Positions 48,763 to 58,838 of a DNA stretch of 64,000 nt are shown in pieces (within the stretch, counting starts at the first letter, position 1; every line of letters begins with the position of its first letter). The notes below the pieces were generated by a model. It was given only the letters and a program-made list of their open reading frames with translations. It was not told where the DNA came from and made no database searches. Location: assembly GCA_015039315.1 (NCBI GenBank), contig WIDE01000020.1, forward strand, positions 310,316 to 374,315, read 5' to 3'. The translations under genes and the position numbers were made by a program. The stretch comes from Clavulina sp. PMI_390 (lineage: Eukaryota > Basidiomycota > Agaricomycetes > Cantharellales > Hydnaceae).

Positions 48763-49373
48763 GTCAAAAGACGAAGCGGGGGGTGCAGCAAGGGGATCGT
48801 GGACTGGGTGCAAGCACCTTGAAGCTCATCAGTATATGAGTGATCTTCTTTTCGGGTGCGAGACAGGAGATCTCAATGAGGTAGGACGAATTGAAGGACT
48901 CCAGAGGCCGACATTTGATATCTCTCAGGCACATTGCTTGATTCGGACGCTCAAGGCCGGCTGAAGCTCGGGGGTGCCCAAGTCCGTGTGATACGAGGAG
49001 TTGGAATAGTTGCGAGTTATTTTCACCATAAGGAAGCGGTCATAAAAAGTATACACATAGTCGCCCAAGCCAAGTTGCAAGATTGACGACTCGGCTCTTG
49101 AGAGAACGGCACAGTTTCGGGAGTAATACGATTGTTGGTGTCGAGGGGAGTAAACATAACGTCACTGAATTATCAAACAGCTGGCAACATAGAACCTCTG
49201 GGCAATCATCCCAAAAATCGACATATAGGAATGAGTCGTATAGTTCATACTCCTGGGTGAATCTTCTTGAGTCTTTTCACAGCCCTGGGCCAAACTATCT
49301 GCATGCGCCAAGTCCAAAGAGGGGACAGGCCTGAGCCATCAAGCCGACGTGGTGAGCTCGTCTGCCCTAATGT
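48763..49373. other. Intergenic, no gene seen
   Basis: Spacer between the EF-hand/ZZ gene start and the 3' end of M2. Confidence 0.5.
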
Positions 49374-50519
49374 CTATCGTCGGGTTGCCATGATCAATGC
49401 AGCAACCCAAGAAACATCTATCATCTCCTTTGGGCCCAAGGGCCTTCCAATTTCCTCCAACGCGCGTTCCATTTCAGCCCATTCCTCCTCCTGGACGACG
49501 TCCATCGAGCTGATATATTGGCGGAACTGTGCATGGGCGAACGATCGTGACATACTAGCTCAAATAATTGGTTCTGAGTAGAGAGCCATTCGGTAGCTGG
49601 AAGCACTTACAAGTCATGGTCCTCAATATCCTTCTCCGAGTATCCTTCCGATCCAACCCCCAACGGTACCCTTGCTGCATGGGTTTATTATCCCACAGTC
49701 CTCATCCCCTCGAGCGTAGAGGCTACCGCTATCCACTTTCACAGTTTCATGGCCAGTCATCGAAGGATGCTGGCCCGAAAAGCGAACAACCCTGCCGTGC
49801 CATCCTTCAAGGAAACATGGCGCTCTGGAGTGGATAACATTGCTTTCCCTCAAGCTGTTTGGAAAAATGAGACTAGGATAAAATGGAACCGCCAGGATGA
49901 TGATTGGTATGTCGGTGACGGCAGTCATGTGATTGAAAGAGTGGATCGTCGTGGGGTGAGCACGCGCGCAGCCTCGCTGATGAACCTAGTAGTGTCGAAC
50001 CCTAGAACTTCGATTAGTGTCATATTCCTGTGACGTGTTGAAATATGAAGGGATGAACCATACAGTGAATAGCTTCAGCACAGGTGACCATATCCACACT
50101 GCTATTTGCTATCCAGCTCAGATCCTCGGCAGCCGACTTTATGAACTGGACCTTTGGTGCAAGATTTGCCAGTCGTTTTCGAGCGATTGTTAGCTGCTTC
50201 TCGTTGATGTCGCAGCCAATAATCCCTTTGCTGAATCGTGAGGCAATAGTTTCCGTTGCAGTACCGGGACCGCATCCCACATCAAGGGCGCGAAAAAAGC
50301 CACCCCTCGCCCTACTGTGATGCTCAAAGATAATATCATAGAGCTCCTTTGGATAAAAGGGCTGCAGGCCGGTCGTATGAGGTAGCAGAGCCAAGGGAAT
50401 AAACGTGAGCAAATAGGCCACAGTACAATCGAAGCTCAAACGATTACTCGATTGGCAATGTATCCTTCCCAGTCGAAGCATGACTCTCCAAATAAAATCG
50501 TCTCGGTTGACGTTGACAT
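49374..50519 (-). pseudogene. TMT1-like methyltransferase M2, broken by an internal inversion
   Basis: On the minus strand the ATG at 50519 opens MSTSTETILFGESCFDWEGY. Exon 2 has LDVGCGPGT, GCDIN and TCAEAIH. Exon 3 starts as TTRFISEAARVLTP and stops making sense near 49957. The next expected residues (NGTLAAWVYYPTVLIP through VERVDRRG-type sequence) are read instead on the plus strand at about 49662-49954. The minus-strand match resumes at 49660 with VGSEGYSEKDIED, followed by the last exon MSRSFAHAQFRQYISS ending at 49374. No other disabling change was seen, so the break looks recent. As it stands the gene cannot make a full methyltransferase. Confidence 0.85.
49657..49956 (+). other. Inverted segment (about 295 bp) inside M2
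   Basis: Coding sense of this piece is on the plus strand, opposite to the flanking exon parts. The breakpoints fall within a C-run (49657-49661) and a G-run (49953-49956), which form a 4-5 bp inverted repeat. Only the orientation is abnormal: the segment is open throughout and aligns to the same region of M1, M3 and M4. Confidence 0.88.
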
Positions 50520-51041
50520 TGTGGCCCAGTAGCGTTATTCGCGAGTGTCGTTGTGGAGGTGGGTGCTGCATAGTTATGCAGTCGTTTCCTTCTTATCTTA
50601 CCCCATTCTGGTTCTTGCCCCTACCCACGATCCCTGCCAGCCACGATTTTCCAGGGTGGATTTGTGTGTACAACAGTTAAATGATTTGCACTGACACTAT
50701 CCCATTCACTCAAGAAAGCGCAAATCACCAACACTAGAACGGTTTCCTTCTAAGCGACCGAAATCGCTCTCTTGTGGGGAAAGGATCCAATTAAAAGCTA
50801 GGAATATGTCGGAGCAGGACATTCCGATGTTAAGCTTTGTCGTAGATGGTCAACCAGAAACCCAAAGGAAAGTACGCCATCTTGCCTACACAATCATGCA
50901 CCCAATATTGTCGCCACCTTTCATACACCCGGATTGTCATCAAGCAAACTGTTTGATCTGTCCAAATTCTTCAATATGTAGCCGTTGAGAGAATGTTTTA
51001 GAACGTCATCATAGCCGCGATGAACCCACCTGCGCGAACCT
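50520..51041. other. Intergenic between M2 and M3
   Basis: Promoter side of M2 and 3' flank of M3. No gene was supported. Confidence 0.5.
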
Positions 51042-51410
51042 TTACCGTCGAGTAGTCATGATCAGCCCAGCTATCCATGAGACGTCGATCGTCTCGCTAG
51101 GCTCTAAAAATTTTCGTATCTCCGCAAGCGCACTGTCCATTTCGGGCCAGTCATCATCGTGAACTATGTCGATCGAACGAATATATTGGCGGAATTGTGC
51201 AGGGGTAAACGAACGTGACATACTACCCACCATTATTAGAGTCAAACTCTTCAGCTAGCTGTGATATACCTAAGAGACAAATAACGCTTACAAGTCAAGG
51301 TCATCAATACTTTTCTCAACGTATCCTTCCGATTCCAGTCCACGTTTGTCAATCCTTTCCACAAAGTGGTCGCTGTCGAGAAGATACCAGTTGTCCTCCT
51401 GGCGATTCCA

Positions 51411-51418
51411 CCGTATCC
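51411..51418. repeat. Target-site duplication, left copy
   Basis: CCGTATCC next to the left end of the element, repeated at 53718-53725. It is host coding sequence (the IRW region of M3). The duplication could also be read as 7 bp, because one base may belong to the element end. Confidence 0.8.
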
Positions 51419-51943
51419 ACCCCTAGATACCCTTTTCGTTAACGATTTTATTCGATGGATGCACAGAAATCGTTACGATTCCCCGCAACCATTGCAGACT
51501 ATTTACTATATACATCTCGTAACGAACATCGTAATTCGTAACGAAAGTCGTAATCGTAATGGGAATCGTAATCGTAATGGGAATCGTAATCGTAATCGTA
51601 AGGAGGAAGGTTACGAACCCAAATCGTAACTACTGAAAAACTCGTAACGAGCGTCCAAACCGTAACGCGCGCAAAAGTCGTAACGAATGTGAGAGTCGTA
51701 ACGAATGTAAGAGTCGTAACGAATGTAAGAGTTGTACCGAATGTAAGAGTCGTAACGAATGTAAGAGTCGTAACGAATGTAGAAGTCGTAACGAATATAG
51801 AAAGTCGTAACAAATATAGAAGTCGTAACGCGCAGAAGTCGTAATGAGCGAATACCTCGTAACGCGTGCCGAACTCGTAACGAGCTCCCAAATCGTAACG
51901 ATTGCCCACATCGTAACATGACCAAAGTCGTGACAGGCATCAA
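51419..51943 (+). repeat. Left terminal inverted repeat
   Basis: About 525 bp, reverse-complementary to 53142-53717. The outer 150 bp or so are nearly identical apart from two mismatches at the very tip. The inner part is an array of CGTAACGA-containing units. Confidence 0.85.
51681..51840 (+). repeat. Tandem 18-bp repeats within the left inverted repeat
   Basis: Roughly nine units of AGTCGTAACGAATGTAAG-type sequence with scattered changes (ATGTGAG, ATATAGA). The mirror array is at about 53300-53470. Such subterminal arrays often bind transposase in hAT and related elements (family knowledge, not shown here). Confidence 0.85.
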
Positions 51944-52395
51944 CTCGTAACGAGCGCTCGAGTTGCACCAAAGGTAAACTTGTAAAAAGCGCCAAGCTGC
52001 AGTAAGGTCAGGATCTTGACACGCACCGAGGGTCTGAGAATTGTGGAGCTGTCAAGAGTGCTGAGGCTGAACAGGCACTGAACTAATAAGCAGCGGGAGC
52101 CTCATCACAAAGGCGCGCGTCGCATTGAGTGTAGTCACGGTGAGGGCTGGACTTGTAGTAAGCACTAGGGTTGTAGAAAGCGAATGCTATATGAGTGAGT
52201 GTGTTAAGGAAAACGTCATAGGGACTGACATGTGAACTCCGCTGGGAAGACTGGATAAGTGACGAATAAAGATGTAATGTGACAACTGGAGAGAAAAGAC
52301 TCTCGATTAGAAGAGAAGAAAAACTAACAAGAGCGTTAGAGGTCACCAACTCACAGCATTGAAGAGGTTGCACAGGTGAGATGGAGCCAAGTACC

Positions 52396-52413
52396 AGAGA
52401 GAGAGAGAGAGAG
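52396..52413 (+). repeat. AG microsatellite in the element core
   Basis: An (AG)9 run in the non-coding middle of the element. Confidence 0.9.
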
Positions 52414-53141
52414 CTGGTGGTGGAGTGAAGGGTCAAAGTCGGGATTGGCAACAGACACAAACAGTGTACAACACCCTTCCATAAGGCGTTCACATCTCGC
52501 TTTGAGAATCACTCAGAGAGTTACAAAACGGCACACAGCATAGCCAGAGGCCCGTTCGTTGGTATTGAATGGCTCAAAATAGGCGCGGTTGAGAGCACAG
52601 CCTGGCCTGGCGACTGTTCCTTTGTTTGTTTGTGCAGAATAATAGCATCAAACGTATACAAACATGTGCTGCATTGTTTGCTCCTCAAACTTCCATCGCT
52701 GTCTCATCCTCCACTACACTTTTGCGACTGCATGGCTCACACCAAACCCTCGTCTATATCACTCAATAGACTACTAATACGAAATATCCCTTGAATCCCC
52801 CGAGAAACCAAGCCACAGAAGACGATCCACGCTGCGTTCTATCTAAATCCATCTACAGTACATGGGCCGTCGCTGACTTTCAATGCGTTTTTAGTTTCTA
52901 GATAGCATTTGCGCCAGCCTTATCTTTTGGTGAATTGGGTCGTTCTCTCGGATATTCACATAGGGTATTTTGTCCCTAATTTGTTCGCGAAGCATATCTC
53001 AGTACGTCATAATGTATTTGTTGCACTTTTTTTTTCTCTTCTTCGGTGTATCCCTCTTTGCTCCGCCCTGTTACATGTATGATGGCTGACCAAGAAGGGG
53101 TCATTCTTGCGTGTTAGGTGGACCCTATCCGTCATCCATTG

Positions 53142-53717
53142 GATGCCTGTTACGACTTTGGTCATGTTACGACGTGGGCAATCGTTACAATTTTGGCAAT
53201 CGTTACGATTTTGGTTATGTTATGATTTTGGTAATCGTTACGACTCGGAGGCTCGTTACGAGTTCGGCACGCATTACGAGGTATTCGCTCATTACGACTT
53301 CTGCGCGTTACGACTTCTATATTCGTTACGACTTCTATATTCGTTACGACTTCTATATTCGTTACGACTCTTACATTCGTTACGACTCTTACATTCGGTA
53401 CAACTCTTACATTCGTTACGACTCTTACATTCGTTACGACTCTCACATTCGTTACGACTTTTGCGCGCGTTACGGTTTGGACGCTCGTTACGAGTTTTTC
53501 AGTAGTTACGATTTGGGTTCGTAACCTTCCTCCTTACGATTACGATTACGATTCCCATTACGATTACGATTCCCATTACGATTACGACTTTCGTTACGAA
53601 TTACGATGTTCGTTACGAGATGTATATAGTAAATAGTCTGCAATGGTTGCGGGGAATCGTAACGATTTCTGTGCATCCATCGAATAAAATCGTTAACGAA
53701 AAGGGTATCTTGGGCTG
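53142..53717 (-). repeat. Right terminal inverted repeat
   Basis: About 576 bp. It matches the left end but has about 50 extra bases of repeat units near its inner edge (the CAAAATCGTAACGATTGC-like region), so the two arms differ by a small expansion. Confidence 0.85.
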
Positions 53718-53725
53718 CCGTATCC
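53718..53725. repeat. Target-site duplication, right copy
   Basis: CCGTATCC, identical to 51411-51418, adjoining the right end of the element. Confidence 0.8.
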
Positions 53726-54520
53726 TAGTCTCATTCTTCCACTGATCCACGGGAAAGGCGATGTTATCAGCCTCGGAGCGCCAGCTGTCCCTAAATTCCG
53801 ATAAGGCGGCTCTGCGAGCACTTCTAGCGACTACCCGGTGAAAATTTTCATTCATGGTGCGGTAATGGATCGAGCTGGCTGCAGCGCTGGAGGGAATGAG
53901 AACCGTAGGGTAGTAAAACCATATCGCAAGGGTCCCATTAGGGGCGAGCACACGCGCAGCCTCGCTAACGAACTTGGCAGAATTGATCCCTATAACCGCA
54001 GTTAGTATCCACCCATCATCGCTCTCCAATCAATGCGAAACGTTTCATACAATGAATAGCTTCAGCGCAAGCAATCAGATCAACGCTGTGATCCGCCACG
54101 AAGGCCAAGTCTTCTGCGGCTGATTTTTTGAAATGGACTTTAGGTTCAAGATGAGAGAGGCACTTTTGAGCGTTTTCAAGCTGCTTTTCGTTCACGTCGA
54201 TGCCAACGACTTCATCACTAAACCGTGGGGCGAGAACCTGTGTTGCAGTGCCAGGTCCACATCCAACGTCAAGGGCTCTAAAATACTTCCCTCCTGCTTT
54301 GGAATGGTAGTCAAAGATGATGTCGTATAACTGTTTGGGGTATATGGGCTACAGAGTAGAGGTATTTGGTGGTCAAGACAGACGGGAAGAGATGGCCGAA
54401 ACACGTCAGCAGATGGGTCACAGTACAACACGAAGTTTAAATGCTCACTCGAGAAGCAGTATATTCTTCCCAATCGAAATCAGAACTCCTATACAGCATC
54501 GTCTCAACCGATGTCGACAT

Positions 54521-55623
54521 TGAGACTTATGATTATGACTGTTCACGGGGGTTGCACTTGTAGGGATCTGCAAACATGCTAGATCGTTCCGCCTTATATA
54601 CCACGATTCTCACCCTCACGGCGGCCCATCCTCACCGCGAGTCACCAGTTTCCAGGGGTGAGTATCTATATGCATCAGCTGAGCGAGTCAAGGGAGAATT
54701 TCCCACACACTCAGATAGTGCTCGTAAAGCACGCAGTGCATGAGAGCGTGACGTCGGCACAGAGAACAAAAGCTACGACAGAGGTGGTATACGTGTCGCT
54801 CGCAAGTAGACATCTCAGCTAGAAGGGGGAAATCAGGTTGAAAGACTGGGGCGGTTTAAATTGATGTATTGCCAACCCAGATCTAAATCAACTGGGTGAT
54901 GCCTTTCATGAGAGTAAGATCGCATCGAGGAAACTATAAAAAGTAAAAACATCATGGACGCAGTGAACCAGAGACAGATATCACGACCGAAAGGGCTCAT
55001 CAGGAAAGCACGATCTCAGGCGACAAGAATATTATTCCTGGCTCCGTAGTTAGAGGAGAGCGTCAAAACGAGGTAGTCCACACTTGGTGGATCGTGCAAG
55101 CTTGGGGGATCGGTTTAGTCTCTCTCACCGGGGAGCTAATACGAGATGACTCAGTATTTCAACGGCGATATAGAAAGTCTGGGTGGTGAGGAACTCATAC
55201 TAACGAAATATGCAAAGCGAGCGGTAAGCAAACCTCAAAAGCAAGGTTATAATTCAGGTTTGGGGAAGGATAGATAAAAAGACGAGCCGGATGATTCTTC
55301 AAGCGATCTGTGACCTTACGATCACTCCGACAAGCGAGCTTCGTTCAATCCGGCGGTGTTGAACGGGTCTCGAGGTGAAAATGTATCCGCTCCAAAAGGT
55401 TTCGCTCAACGAGCATGCCCATGCTATCTTGGGACAGGAGGCGTTGTTATGAGGAGGAGGATTGGATATTCCTAGAAGTTGACCCATAATCGCTATAGCC
55501 GGATTGGCAATCGTATGGTGGGGGCCTTGCTCAGAAACCACTACATGCTCCTCCAACAAAGTGCCATGCTATCGAGGGGTCGGCCTTGAGTCAATCGGTA
55601 CAAGACCGCCTAATAACTGACCT
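54521..55623. other. Intergenic between M3 and M4
   Basis: 1.1 kb containing the M3 promoter side. No coding or RNA gene recognised. Confidence 0.5.
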
Positions 55624-56795
55624 TCATCGCCGAGTTGCGAGGGTCATAACGGCAACCCATGCGACATTTATCCTCTCCCCTGGTCCCAAGAGTCGTCCTA
55701 TTTCCGCGAGCGCGTGGTCCATTTCCGGCCAATCTTCGTCCTGAACAATGTCAATTGAGCTAACATATTGACGGAACTGTGCAGGGGTGAACGAGCGTGA
55801 CATGCTATCTCGTGCCGTTTCAAGTTCTCTGATTAGCCGAGTCTCAGTTATTGAATGCAATGGCTTACAAGCTGAGGTCATCAACATTCTTCTCCACATA
55901 TCCTTCGGAACCAAACCCGCGCCTGTCGATTCTCTCGACGGCATGGCTGGGATCGAAGCGATACCAGTTGTCTTCCTGACAATTCCACCGTATTCTGGTT
56001 TCATTCTTCCACAGATTTTGTGGGAAAGCAATGTTGTCCAGTTCGGAACGCCAGGTGTCCTTGAGGTAGGATACGACGGGTTTACCAGCATTTCTAGTCA
56101 TAGTCCTTTGAAGATTGGCACGCAAGGTGTGACAATGAATAGCGGTGACCTCGGTGCTGGAAGGCATGAGAACGGTTGGGTAGTAGAACCATATCGCAAG
56201 TGTTCCGTTTGGCCTAAGTACGCGCGCAGCCTCGCTCACAAACCTAGCGGCATCGATCCCTACAAGCGAGCTCAGCACGTATCCTGTTATCTGCTGGTTG
56301 AATATGGGAAATTTTTCGTACAGTGAATTGCTTCCGCACACGCAACCAGATCAGCACTATGATTCCCCATCCACCCTAGGTCCTCTGCTGTTGACTTCTG
56401 AAACCGAATTCTGGGCCCATGATGAGCCAGCCGGGTCTGAGCAACCTTAAGTTGTTTGTCATTCACGTCGCAGCCAATAATCTCGCCACGGAGCCGTGAG
56501 GCAAGAACGTCAGTTACAGTGCCGGGTCCACAACCAACATCGAGGGCCCGGGAATATTTGCCCCCTGCTTTGGAGTGATGTTGAAAGATGATGTCGTATA
56601 GTTGCTTGGGATATAAGGGCTGCGTGGTCGATACGTGGAAGTGGGGTTGGAGTGAGAAGGAAAGGACGGCCGTGAACATAAGCAGTGTCCGCAACAAGAC
56701 AATCCTAGGACCAAGCTACTCACTCGAGATGCAGTATATTCTTCCCAGTCAAAATCGTAGCTGCCGTATAGCATGGTGTCGGGTAGGGTCGACAT
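55624..56795 (-). CDS. TMT1-like SAM-dependent methyltransferase M4
   Basis: Intact paralog of M1-M3 with the same four-exon plan: exon 1 from 56795 (MSTLPDTMLYGSYDFDWEEY), exon 2 with LDVGCGPGTVTDVL, GCDVND and ACAEAIH, exon 3 with ARFVSEAARVLRPNGTLAIWFYYP through WKNETRIRWN and RIDRRGFGSEGY, and the last exon MSRSFTPAQFRQYVSSIDI ending at 55624. It is closest to M3, especially in exon 1 (TMLY..., EEYTASR) and exon 4 (MSRSFTPAQFRQY). Expected length is about 310 residues; cytosolic small-molecule methyltransferase of unknown substrate. Confidence 0.83.
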
Positions 56796-57325
56796 TGTGG
56801 GCAGTTAGTGTCGTTCCAGCGGTATAGTTGGGAGGATGCTGCAGAGTTACACACTTATTCCCTCCTTTCCCCCAGATCTCACTCTCGCCTCGGCCCATGA
56901 TCACCGCGACGCACCAATGGGTGGGAGTGCGCATATATGCGCAACAGTGTATTGTGATCTGCGTGAAGATTCCGCCGACTTGGGAGCATGACGTCGATCG
57001 TTGGAGCTGGGAGTAGAATGATCAATATAACTTTATTGTTTCACGATGTAATATTCATCGTCGGAAAGCCAAAATTTGTTTCTAGAAGCAGCTGCTGGAC
57101 ATATGACTCCAAAGCACGGCTCGCCACGGCGAAAGGGAGATTCGTTAGTGAGGACAACAACCCCTCGATTGAGGGGCACTAATCGGGTTGGAAGATCAGA
57201 ACACAGAGACTTGGGGGGGAAATTATTACATTAACATATCACCCATCGGGATCCTAGCCAGCTGGGCTGTTACAGAGCACAGAAAACGAAAACGTTGAAA
57301 GCGAAAGCACAATTGATAAGGCAGA
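56796..57325. other. Intergenic, no gene seen
   Basis: M4 promoter side and 3' flank of the GST-kappa-like gene. Confidence 0.5.
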
Positions 57326-58522
57326 CTAGAGGCGAGCATCACGATTGAGCTGGTTGAGTGGGCGGGCGTTGTCTCCAGATGGGTAGGGACCGCGGTACGG
57401 GTATTCCGGGCCTTTCGGAGACAAACACATATTAGAGTTAGACGTCCCATAGGAAATTTATGTAACAGGTCGTGAATGGATCACTCACCGAGGAACCATG
57501 CCATCCTTTCTAGACAATCGTACCCAAAGTACCGCTCCTGCCTGCCATCGGCGCGGGTCGCCAGGAACCAAGGTGCACCATACATCCCGGCCTCCTTGAT
57601 GGCTTTCAGGACGTCTGCCTTTACGCCCTCCTTATTTTCATCGGATTGTGCGAGTTTGAGATATCGGTTCAGCTTCTCTCGCCCTAGAACTGGTACGAGG
57701 CAGTCCCAGAATTCGGGTGAGGTGTAGAGGGTTTGGATGGCGTAGAACTCATGCTAAGGGAGCGCATAGAGGTTTATTTATGATAAGAATCAGATAACGT
57801 TGCGATTTAAGCCTGAGAACGGATACGTACGAAGACAAGCCCGACACATTTCTTGAGAACTTCGTTCCCTTCCTCGCTTTTGATCACTCGTAATAGCCGG
57901 ATTTGGTTCAAGCTGGTGGTGTTTAGCGGGTGACCAGGAGGTGATCGAGTATCCACTACGAGTAGAATCTGGTCAATATCATACCTCATACTGTAATAGG
58001 AGGGTGGGAAGCGCGCACGACTCACCTCCAACTTGTTTTGCGACTCGCTCAGTATCCCATTTCTAACGATGAGAGATCCATGGATGTCATGCCAGATGTC
58101 AAATATCAATGGTACGAGAAAACATACCACGTAGTACAAAGGGGCTTGGAGAGCGGATGGCGGGGTGTTCTTGGTCGCAACCATGATACCACCTTAGGTG
58201 ACCAGACAGCCAGGCACAAAGACAAAGCTAGTTAGTTGAAATGTTTATCGAAGCGTGATACCGATGCCTTACCCAGGAAGATCTAACGATCCACAACCAA
58301 CAGCTCAGTTAGACTTCGTGCGGCTGACTTGAGCACTCGAGGCTGAACGTACCGGTACGAGCTCCCACTCCATATCCCAAGTCCCACTATCTTCATACCT
58401 AGGCAATAAAAAGACAGTTCAAGGCTCGATGACGGAGACTCAACGGGAAGTGAGGACCAGACTCACCGCTGCAGGACATGGTAGATGATGTTTGACCACG
58501 GGGAGCTGATGTCAAAGTACAT
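57326..58522 (-). CDS. GST kappa-like / DsbA-fold thioredoxin protein
   Basis: Several small exons from the ATG at 58522. The start MYFDISSPWSN has the family's active-site serine region (SP.S). Next come WELVPV, the 10-nt microexon at 58273-58282, and the next exon, giving VPIFLGGIMVATKNTPPS, the typical kappa-class LGG...TGN-like segment. Later exons include LLRVIKSEEG, HEFYAIQTLYTSPEFW, GVKADVLKAIKEAGMYGAPWFLA with the cis-Pro motif (GAPW), and FGYDCLERMAWFLG. The last exon ends RDARL at 57326. Kappa GSTs act in mitochondria or peroxisomes, and related bacterial enzymes isomerise 2-hydroxychromene-2-carboxylate. I see no clear targeting signal. Confidence 0.82.
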
Positions 58523-58838
58523 TTTCAAGTGGGCTTTCTTTTGGGCGGGCATGATGTCTCAAAAGGAGTATGGGCGCAGGGTAGTGGTGGTGATGGAAGA
58601 AAGGAGGAGGATGGGATGGCACGAGAGAGACGGGTTTGGGATTTGTGGCCCTATCCGATTCCCACGGCATTTCACCCCCGGCGATTATCAGTGGCCGCAG
58701 CCGGACGATTTGCCCCTGCATCGATTGAAGATACCAGACGATCGGAAATAGTAACAGGTTAAGATACAGTAATAGTACGATCAGAAGCAGGTAAATAAGT
58801 CGTCGCTGACGCGATCATGCTTGTAGATGAGTTATAGA
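58523..58838. other. Intergenic, GST-kappa promoter side
   Basis: Short spacer before the 3' end of the THO3 gene. Nothing seen. Confidence 0.5.

Larger units (their letters stand above)
51419..53717. mobile_element. Non-autonomous DNA element with long terminal inverted repeats (hAT-like?)
   Basis: About 2.3 kb inserted in M3 and flanked by the 8 bp direct repeat CCGTATCC. The two ends, read inward, begin ACCCCTAGATACCC and CAGCCCAAGATACCC and then match almost perfectly for more than 500 bp. No transposase frame is present: the 1.2 kb core has no protein I recognise, and frames within the ends only translate the repeat units. An 8 bp duplication and a CA-start terminus fit hAT elements, but other superfamilies with 7-9 bp duplications remain possible. 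The high identity of the two ends suggests a young insertion. Confidence 0.85.
51042..54520 (-). pseudogene. TMT1-like methyltransferase M3, split by a DNA element
   Basis: The ATG at 54520 opens MSTSVETMLYRSSDFDWEEY. Exon 2 carries LDVGCGPGT and CAEAIH; exon 3 begins AKFVSEAARVLAPNGTLAIW and runs to KNETRIR at about 53718. There a 2.3 kb insertion starts. The methyltransferase resumes beyond it at 51410 with WNRQEDNWYLLD and VEKSIDDLDL, and the last exon (MSRSFTPAQFRQYIRSIDI) ends at 51042. Translation entering the element meets a stop after about 30 foreign codons. Removing the element and one target copy would leave a continuous frame, so no other damage is evident. Confidence 0.88.

Noticed and set aside
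49623..49928. 101-residue minus-strand frame across M2
   Set aside because: It is the reverse of the inverted coding segment and has no paralog match in that reading.
51499..51995. Long open frames with repeating YIRYDS / LRLLHS-type translation in the left arm of the element
   Set aside because: They only translate the 18-bp CGTAACGA repeats; similar frames appear in several registers and in the mirror arm.
53107..53524. Matching repetitive plus-strand frames in the right arm
   Set aside because: Same repeat artefact as in the left arm, in reverse complement.
51432..53705. CRISPR-like array suggested by regular short repeats
   Set aside because: Units are contiguous with no unique spacers, lie in inverted arms of a eukaryotic DNA element, and have no cas-like genes nearby.
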